This document shows positions 56,120 to 64,000 of a stretch of 64,000 bases of DNA, piece by piece (the stretch's first letter is position 1; the number at the start of each line of letters is the position of its first letter). Origin of the DNA: Apostichopus japonicus (Eukaryota; Echinodermata; Holothuroidea; Aspidochirotida; Stichopodidae); assembly GCF_037975245.1 (NCBI RefSeq), contig NC_092563.1, positions 29,971,960-30,035,959 of the forward strand, written 5' to 3'. The notes under the pieces are model-generated. The model saw only the letters and a program-made list of their open reading frames with translations, made no database searches and was not told where the DNA came from. Made by a program: the position numbers and the translations under genes.

Positions 56120-57686
56120 GCACAACGACGACAAGTTCGTTCTCATCCGTTTTATGATTCGTCCTAAATTGTTGCACGAACAGCATGTTATGAAGCTAAG
56201 CTAGCAATCGTACGTGATACGCACTTCCTATAAATAAATATTACACTGTTAAGACACGGAGATAACGATATTTTTTAGGCCACTGCAAATCTGGATGAAA
56301 GTTAAAAAAGTTTATATTGTCCATCAATTAAGTTCGTCAAATGTATTTAAGTCCAGACATTGGACAATAAATAAGAATCATCCTTCTGGAAAAATTGTAA
56401 AAGAGCACTATGTTTGTCTTTCTGATATATTATGTAAAAGAACATGTAAAAGAATTCAAACAGGAAACAAAATCTGCTGATAATATGATATCATATGATA
56501 ATGATGAAACTGGCAACAAATTGCACCAGATCGCATCTAAGGACAATCAATTGTTCAAAAAAATCTCAAAGGGGAGGGGGACACCCCCTCCCCTTAGACC
56601 CCTCCCCCATATCAATCACAAAAAAAGTGCTTCCCTTTTCAAATTCCTGGCTACGACGTTGGGATATACATTGTCTCTATGGTATACAATTAAAACACTC
56701 AATGCTAATCTACGGAAGTTTAAAAGTGCCATCAACATAAGCAAAAACTTGCCCCATAAGGTACAAAACTACAAATGTATTGAAAAAAGTTCAGAACAAA
56801 AGTGCAGTCGCGAAAGATGGGGTGTCTGACTGACACTGACCGTATCGTTGACGATGAGTGCGGGGGGGGGGGGGGTACAAGGCAGCAGTCGGAATTTTCT
56901 GACTCCAAAACCCATCCAGTTGGAATTTCAGCTACTACACCCCCCCCCCCCCCAATCATCAGGCCTTATAGCTACGTCCCTGTGTGAGGTGTACAGTTAT
57001 TCACTCCTCCTTTTCAACCAATTAAGTAGTCGTTAGTACAATAATGCGTTTAGAAATAATCATAAAACCAAATGTTATGGTCCACATATGCCTCATTATG
57101 CAATTAGACGTCTGCAATTATTTTCCCTTACTGAAGGTGGACCCCCCCCCCCCCCCCAGAAAAATGTTCAAGAGACAAGCAAATAAATTCATATTATAGA
57201 TAACACGTACATCACCCCAACATGTGCATATGGGTGTGTTTCCTGAGAAGTTGCATCCCTAATTTCTTATTTAAAATTGATGTAACGTGTACTTACATCC
57301 CCAAGTACTGTACACTTAACAGCGCATTATAACTGTATAATAAGTTTGTCGAAAGCCTACCTTATTACCAACAATGTGTAAAATTGAACAAACAAGAATT
57401 TTGCTTTTGGTAAATGAATAACGGTCTCGGATATCAGCAACCACTAACTTGATCTTCATTGTTGGTACAATATGACCACAAGATGTTCATTTCATCCAGG
57501 ATACTCAGTTATTAATATTTTTTCTTTCCAAAGTTCAAAAATAGTTACAGCATGGATTTAAAATATAGTTTTGCAAATAAAGCGTTTAGAAATTCAAGTT
57601 AACTTTGCCAAGTTAAATTCAAGATTGCAACAATGTACATGAAATGTGTAAATATTGACCGATACTTGGTCACCATTCTATGAAAG

Positions 57687-59474
57687 CAAGGGCGGCGGAA
57701 CCGGGGGGGGGCACAGGGGGCACGTGCCCCCCCACTTTTCCTCAGGTTAAAAATGTGCCCTTTTTCTACATAAAAATTGTACCCTTTATCACCTTATTAG
57801 GTCAGCGATATTTCAGTAAGAGATCTAATCCTAATTTAGAACTATCAGGGGCGTAGCCAGTATGTAGCACTGTAGGCCCGGGCCTATCGTTCATTAACAG
57901 ACTTTATATGTATAGAGCTGCAACACTTTGTTGCCTGTTGTTGTCACGATCGGCGTTCCAAGTTCCAAAACAGCCTTTTCGATAAACATTCACTAGCTAC
58001 AGTTGTATCAAAGACAATTACTGGCTATAGTTGCAACCAAGGGTGGCGGAATCGGGGGGGGGGGGCACAGGGGCACGTGCCCCCCACTTTTCCTCAGGTT
58101 AAAAATGTGCCCTATTTCTACATAAAATTGTACTCTTGATCACCTTATTAGGTCAGCGATATTTCAGTAAGAGATCTAATCCTAATTTAGAACTATTAAT
58201 GAATTTCTGTGGGTCAAACTCAACTAAGCTATATCGAATGGAAAAAATTGTTAGTATCTCTCCTGTCTGACCACAATGACATTCGCCTGGCTATTCCGAA
58301 TGTTCTCTGCATGCCTATATACACATATACCTACTGGCACCAATGAGCGCAGCCTCCGGAGAGAGATCCTTCTCCGTACAACGCCGGATAAAGACATACT
58401 TGCGGAGCACAATTGGTGAAAAACGGTATAATAATATGCTAATGCTTCATATCCATAAAGCAAGAACGGACGGATTAGTTATACGGGACATCGCTAAAGA
58501 GTTTACAAAGCGAAACCCACGTCGAATGAAATATTTCGGGAAGTTTTAAATGTTTACTACCACAAGGTTTGTAACCAGTGGCGGAGCGTCCATACAGTCA
58601 GGGGGCGGATGCCCCCCTGACGGACTCAAATGGACTGCTTGTGCCCTTTTCAGCTTTTTACCACTTTTCACTTATTCGCGATTATTGACTTTTTAATTGC
58701 GCTCTCATCTACCTATTGACATTTGTCACGTTTTGTTGGTGTAATTTTCTGACAAAATGGCGATGACACCTATTTATTCTTCGTTTATCTGCAAATTAGC
58801 AAAGCCCGGAAAGGGTCATTTCCGGCGATCTAGGGAGTATCTTGACTCATAAAATTTCTCTACGCTTCGCGCCAACCTGTGGTGGCGCTCCGCTTAGATA
58901 GTGTCGAAAGCGCCCCTACAGACCATTCTCGACCCCCTGATCAATACCCCTAGCTCCGCATGGCTTCTAACATTCTGGTGAGTGCCATTGTGCATATTCA
59001 ATTTCAAAAAAAAAATTCCAATGAATTTCGAAAAATGCATTGCTATATTATATTGTAACTTTCCAATAAGCAGAAGCCATTTATAGCCTACTATGAATAA
59101 TGAGTATAGTTTAATATCCCATAACCTACCCCATCCTTTCGTATTTTAACATATTTCATTTGCTTTCATGCATGTATCGATCGCGTGTCCAGGGACTTTA
59201 CAATGATTTCACCTCATTTTGTCTCGAAAGAAAACTTGTTCCTTGTTTCCCAATTTGCACATTGGATATTGCAGTGCTAGTGTGCATTTTTTCCTCGATG
59301 GTGGGGGGGGGGGGGGCGTTGACGGAGTGATGTGTATACGCAAATAAGATAATACAATAAGAGTTATAAAGGGTACTAAATATCAGGCTGCCACAGTCCA
59401 ATCAAATTTCTGCAAAGTGCCCTTCGACGTCGGTGCCCCCCCCCCCCAGATTAAAAGTGCTTCCGCCGCCCTTG
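57687..59474 (+). mobile_element. hAT transposon (1.8 kb, decayed) with 8-bp target duplication
   Basis: Target duplication TATGAAAG at 57679-57686 and 59475-59482. Inverted ends CAAGGGCGGCGGAACC and CAAGGGCGGCGGAAGC. About 160 bp of the left end (57687-57847) is repeated at 58029-58197. A nested CAGTGGCGGAGCG element starts near 58576. A transposase remnant lies inside. Confidence 0.88.
58262..58549 (+). pseudogene. hAT transposase C-terminal dimerisation domain, frameshifted remnant
   Basis: The frame from 58343 reads SAASGERSFSVQRRIKTYLR, STIGEKRYNNMLMLHIHK and ends at a stop after YFGKF. This is the conserved ERSFS..RRIKTYLRSTMG region of hAT transposases. Upstream residues (about 58262-58320, LAIPNVLCMPIYT) are in another frame, so at least one indel breaks it. 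The rest of the transposase is gone. Confidence 0.85.
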
Positions 59475-59670
59475 TATGAAAGCAACTATGCCCCCCCCTT
59501 CAAAAAAGAAATAAAATAGAAATTTAAAAACATGTAAAGGAGAATCGGGAGTTGGATTTACTGAGAACGTTCTAAATTGTGATTCCCAGAGGTTGTAAAT
59601 ATGTTTTCAAAATGTAACCCGGGACGGGAGGCCTTTCCTATAAGGATCAGTCACTTGTATACCATGTGAA

Positions 59671-60703
59671 CAGGGGCGTAGCGAGCGGGGGGTGTGGGGG
59701 GTGAATAGCTGAATAGAAAAAGGAGAACGGGAGCTTCTTCCGTGCCAAATTTGACTTAAAATATGCACCAGATTGCATCTAAGGACGTTCAAACTAATTT
59801 TTCCAAAGGGGAGGGGTAGACCCCCTACCCTTAGACCCCTCCCCCATTTCAGTCACCACTTCCAGATCCGTCGGCAAATCAAATTTGACTTAAAATATGC
59901 ACCAGATTGCATCTAAGGACGTTTCAAAACTAAAATTTTTCCAAAGGGGAGGGGGACACCCCCTCCCCTTAGACCCCTCCCCTTAGACCCCTCCCCCATT
60001 TCAGTCACCACTTCCAGATCCGTCGGCAAATCAAATTTGACTTAAAATATACATCAGATTGCATCTAAGGGCGTTTCAAAACTAAAAATTAGAACCCTCC
60101 CCCATTTCAGTCACCACTTCCAGATCCGTCGGCAAATCAAATTTGACTTAAAATATACATCAGATTGCATCTAAGGGCGTTTCAAAACTAAAAATTTTCC
60201 AAAGGGGAGGGGGACACCCCCTCCCCTTAAACCCCTCCCCCATATCAGTCACCACTTCCAGATCCGTCGGCAAATCAAATTTGACTTAAAATATACACCA
60301 GATTGCATCTAAGGACGTTTCAAAACTAAAAATTTTCCAAAGGGGAGGGGGACACCCCCTCCCCTTAGACCCCTCCCCCATATCAGTCACCACTTCCAGA
60401 TCCGTCGGCAAATCAAATTTGACTTAAAATATGCACCAGATTGCATCTAAGGACGTTTCAAAACTAAAAATTTGAACCCTCCCCCATTTCAGTCACCACT
60501 TCCAGATCTGTCGGCAAATCAAATTTGACTTAAAATATACACCAGATTGCATCTAAGGGCGTTTCAAAACTATAAATTTTCCAAAGGGGAGGGGGACACC
60601 CCCTCCCCTTAGACCCCTCCCCCATATCAGTCACCACTTCCAGATCCGTCGGCAAATCAAATTCCCCACACCCCCCAACAAAAACCCCTTCGCTACGCCC
60701 CTG
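59671..60703. mobile_element. hAT-like MITE (1.03 kb) filled with a tandem repeat
   Basis: Target duplication CATGTGAA at 59663-59670 and 60704-60711. Inverted ends CAGGGGCGTAGCGAGCGGGG and CAGGGGCGTAGCGAAGGGGT. The interior is seven tandem units marked by CAGATC(C/T)GTCGGCAAATC, spaced about 140 or about 105 bp depending on a deleted G/C-rich block (GGGGAGGGGGACACCCCCTC). Confidence 0.92.
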
Positions 60704-60711
60704 CATGTGAA

Positions 60712-62523
60712 GCTGTCGTAGATCTGTGTATAACTTAGGAGTGTAAATAAATTAATCAAATTAACAACACCCAGTACTGAACTCCCTCTCTTATTATTAT
60801 TATTCGTGTTCTGTCTTTTGAAACTTTACTTCCAAACTCCAGCCTGGAAAACCTTCTCACAATTTACACGTACTGGCTATAGGAGAGACGGTAATCTTCC
60901 AGTGTAAATACTTCCCAGAACTCAGTCAGAATATCAGGCTACGCTACCGTGGATAAACTTTCGACCTTCTCCCACAAATTCAACATTTCCTCCAGTATTC
61001 TGTAAACTTTATTTGAACTGTAAATCTGCTAAAGTTCAAAGCAGTAATAGTAACCAAGGCGACATGAATGAAACATGTGCTCTGGCTACCGTACTGAATA
61101 TATGCCCTTAGTTCGACCTATTACTCATTGTGTATGCGGGTGCTTCCATCATGTTGTCAGTGTGGCAAAACTGTGTGTTACGCATTTCTCGTGGAATATT
61201 CCAATGTGAATGTGATCAGGGAGTTGTTATCCATAACTCCCTGATGTGATATACCCTGGGCATTCCAGTTCTCCAATGCGCCATAACAACTCACTTCGTT
61301 TCGTAGAAACCTCACACCTATGTACCCACACACCAATAAACAATTGTGACCTCTGTACAGAAATGCCATGGAGAGACGTTCAAATTAATTACAGTTCTTG
61401 TCAAACAGGGTAAAAATCTCAAGTTGGTCGTTTTGCCGAGAAAAAGCAGTTTATGACAAGAGGAGTTACACATTTTAAATGTTAGCGTTTTTGTTGAACT
61501 ATAATTCGGTGAATTTTCAGTTAGGGTTTTTCTTTTTACGTGGTCAGATAGCAACAGTCCTGTTGCTACAAGGGCGATCGAGGGAGAAAATTCAGTGGCG
61601 TGAGCAGGATTTCAAGGGGGGGGGGGGGGGCTCTAAATTCTCCGGACAGGTTTAGGAAGGGGATGTACCTTTATGGAAGGCCAGAGGCGAATCAAGGAAG
61701 AAAGGGAGGGGTTGGCTCCTGGAGTGGTTGCAGACGGCTGTTATGTTGATGGGTGCCTGGGGTCCCTCAAATGTTTCGACGTCAAATGGTCCATATTATA
61801 CTGTATAATAAGATCTAAGTGCAAGATTGTTAAGATGAATAATCTTGCTTTTGTATGGTTGAAAAAATGGGGAGGGGGTAATATATGGTGTGCACCAGGA
61901 GGAGTGGTCTAAAATATCCCCGTACTGAGCCATTTCCCCAGACTGGCGCCGATGGTGAGGTGGGCATATTCTGCCGTCCGCCGGCCCAGCCCTTGGGCAA
62001 TTCCAACATCCAAGGCGCAATTGCTGGGCAAACTTCCCACTGTATAGTGTTAATAGAATTTGACCTTAGAGAGAGAGAACCCATGGAGGAGCTGGGGTCG
62101 GACATCGAGATTACGCGAATGTTAAGAAAGGGAGAAGTATATACTGTCGAATATAAATGGAAAACCTGGCACACTTCTTTGCAGAAGGAAAGGGCCCGAA
62201 GTTACGATTTCATAAAAGGATGATTAGTGATGTTCTAATCAATCCAACTCTGAACAATATTTCAAGTTGTTTGCAGCCTAAGACCGAAACGTCGCATCCT
62301 GTAGCTTTCAAACAAGTTCACTGTTTCAGTCAACACCATTGCTGGATTTACCATTGGACCAGATGGAACGGCGCACCCCCCCCCCTTAAAAATAATATTG
62401 GGAAAGAGAAATGTAAACCATTAGAAAAGTTTAATCGAATGTCTGTAAATAAACTTTTTTTTAGCATCTTCATATATCATTCGTAAAAACACAAATTCGC
62501 GAATTACATCAATCGAATGTTAC
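60712..62523. other. Gene-poor stretch
   Basis: No gene supported. An 11-bp hairpin (ATCAGGGAGTT/AACTCCCTGAT) lies at 61215-61245, and a CAGTGGCGTGAGCAGG left end of another hAT-like element at about 61593. Frames of 112-114 codons on both strands at 61830-62223 overlap, have no recognisable domain, and I do not call them. Confidence 0.45.
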
Positions 62524-62895
62524 CAGTGGCGTAGAAGGTACTTTTGAGTGGGGGGGGGGCTGAAGACTGATGGCCGGCCTGGGGGAGGGGTCTAAGGGGA
62601 GGGGTGTCCCCTCCCCCTTTTGAATTTTTGCATTTCCAGGTGGCCTCAGATGCAATTTGGTGCAACATAGCACACTTCAACACCCACTCCATTTTGTAAA
62701 GTTAATTTTGTATTTTCACCTGGCCTTAGATGCAATTTGGTGCTCCAAATGAGCATTTTTTCTCATTTGGAAATGAAAAAGGGGTTTTCTGACTTGCGAA
62801 GCGGGGGGGGCGGAATGATACTTCCGCCCCTCCACATTTTTCACTGGGGGATGGCGCCCCCCCCCCCAGCCCCCCCCCCGGTTCCTACGCCCTTG
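62524..62895. mobile_element. 372-bp hAT-like MITE with 8-bp target duplication
   Basis: Target duplication AATGTTAC at 62516-62523 and 62896-62903. Inverted ends CAGTGGCGTAGAAGG and CAAGGGCGTAGGAAC. It contains the TCTAAGGGGAGGGGTGTCCC block shared with 59671-60703 and with 56560-56620. Confidence 0.88.
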
Positions 62896-62903
62896 AATGT
62901 TAC

Positions 62904-64000
62904 AAATGCGATCTTTATAAAGCTTCCCGTTTTTATTACAGCGTATTAACTGTACGCCTGGATTAATATGTGTACACAATGAACTGCTGTCTCGGCTGTC
63001 TTATGCCATATGTGTAGAGGCTAGTGACCCCGCCAAATTGGTAAATCCGACCCTGCTCAACCATATTAAAATATCAGCCATGTTTATGTGGTCCTGTATT
63101 TTTAAGGCCTTTACGTAGCCCTTTATTCCATGCTCCTACAATGTGACGCACGTCTACTTTCACATGATGCAGATAGAGCCTTCCCCGACGTAAACAACAG
63201 GATGTGACCTCATGAGGACACTATCAAAGCAGCAACGTCCTCCCCTCAGAGATGTAACACTTGCAATGACCAACATATACATAAGGTAAAGTTTATCGAT
63301 GTGTTGAAGCTAAGGTCTTACACTAAAAGTATTGAAATATTATCAAGAAACCCTGTATAAAACTTTCTTACATCTATTTTCCAAGTACCAACCGTTACAC
63401 GTATAAGAGTATTTCGTAACCACGCATTCCAGTTTTGATCAACACATTGACAACTAGCTCATTATCATAGAATGGATATGTGAAGGTCAAATGAAGGTCG
63501 CTTAAAAAACAATCGCCTTTGTTCCTTTCAGAGCGAAATATCATATCTGCGATTCAACTGTTTTCAACGGTACTATTTCATTGACATATTCAATTGTATA
63601 TAGCGTAATTTTGGTTCTAAAATTACGAGAAAGCACCCAAGTTTGTCAAATTTTGTAAGATTTCTGTATTGCTAAATAATTGATAAAGAAATCTCCCAAT
63701 TAGTCACGAGGTCATTTGACATTGCGAAATTTCAGGTACGCTCTGATTGGCTCAAATCTGGAGGCTTGTTGCTAACATTGCAGAAGTCCGAATACAAAGA
63801 TGAAAAGGAAACAAATATTTTTAATTTGCTTAAATTGTTAATTTTTTACATTTAAAAATACAAAACGGCAATTAAATATATATAATATGGATTTAATTAA
63901 GATATTTTGTATTAAAAAGAATTTTAAATACAATTTATAGTGCACTAATAGGAGCATTTAAAAATAATCTCCCTACGTAAGAAATGAAAGTACCCTATTT
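62904..64000. other. Right-edge stretch with no recognised feature
   Basis: AT-rich unique sequence. I see no coding frame, RNA gene or repeat worth calling. Confidence 0.5.

Overview
The window looks like the nuclear genome of an animal, most likely a marine invertebrate deuterostome; an echinoderm is my guess but is not proven. Short exons lie in long AT-rich introns with GT-AG borders, no operons are seen, and the DNA is crowded with microsatellites, minisatellites, a Penelope-like retroelement, a degenerate LINE fragment and many hAT-like or MITE-type insertions with target-site duplications. Three transcription units can be rebuilt from splice sites and homology recalled from memory. I ran no searches.

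Minus strand, 16-13544: the first nine coding exons (about 353 codons) of VAC14, the HEAT-repeat scaffold of the PIKfyve/FIG4 lipid kinase complex. The gene starts at 12756 and runs off the left edge. Its eighth intron (1299-130) has AT-AC borders and the signals of a U12-type (minor spliceosome) intron. Its introns also carry a Penelope-like element with a reverse transcriptase/GIY-YIG ORF, a LINE reverse transcriptase remnant and several tandem arrays. Just upstream on the same strand is a complete two-exon gene for a 117-residue protein I do not recognise.

Minus strand, about 17.1-27.6 kb: a multi-snoRNA host gene. About 16 small exons alternate with introns, and 15 successive introns each hold one snoRNA: eleven box C/D RNAs (U18-like x3, U25-, U27-, U30- and U31-like, and four without an assigned target) and four copies of one 134-nt H/ACA RNA. 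The promoter has a TATA box 31 nt upstream of a pyrimidine-rich start like those of TOP genes. The content overlaps the vertebrate U22 host gene (SNHG1: U25, U27, U30, U31), with U18 added.

Plus strand, 34081-43492: a four-exon methionine sulfoxide reductase A in which the catalytic cysteine codon is TGA, read here as selenocysteine. A form-2 SECIS-like hairpin lies 1.4 kb past the stop codon (44890-44938). The predicted N-terminus is a possible myristoylation signal. Intron 2 holds a 55-bp minisatellite of about 22 copies.

The rest (27.9-33.9 kb and 45.7-64 kb) has no convincing host gene. It is a graveyard of transposable elements: hAT-like elements with 8-bp target duplications (54187-56119, 57687-59474, 59671-60703, 62524-62895), a 643-bp near-palindromic element (49498-50140), a CTTAAG-studded inverted-repeat element (51116-53035), a composite of repeated elements (28000-32142), and a dispersed family with internal ~310-bp repeats found in opposite orientations at 15-17 kb and 45.8-47.1 kb.
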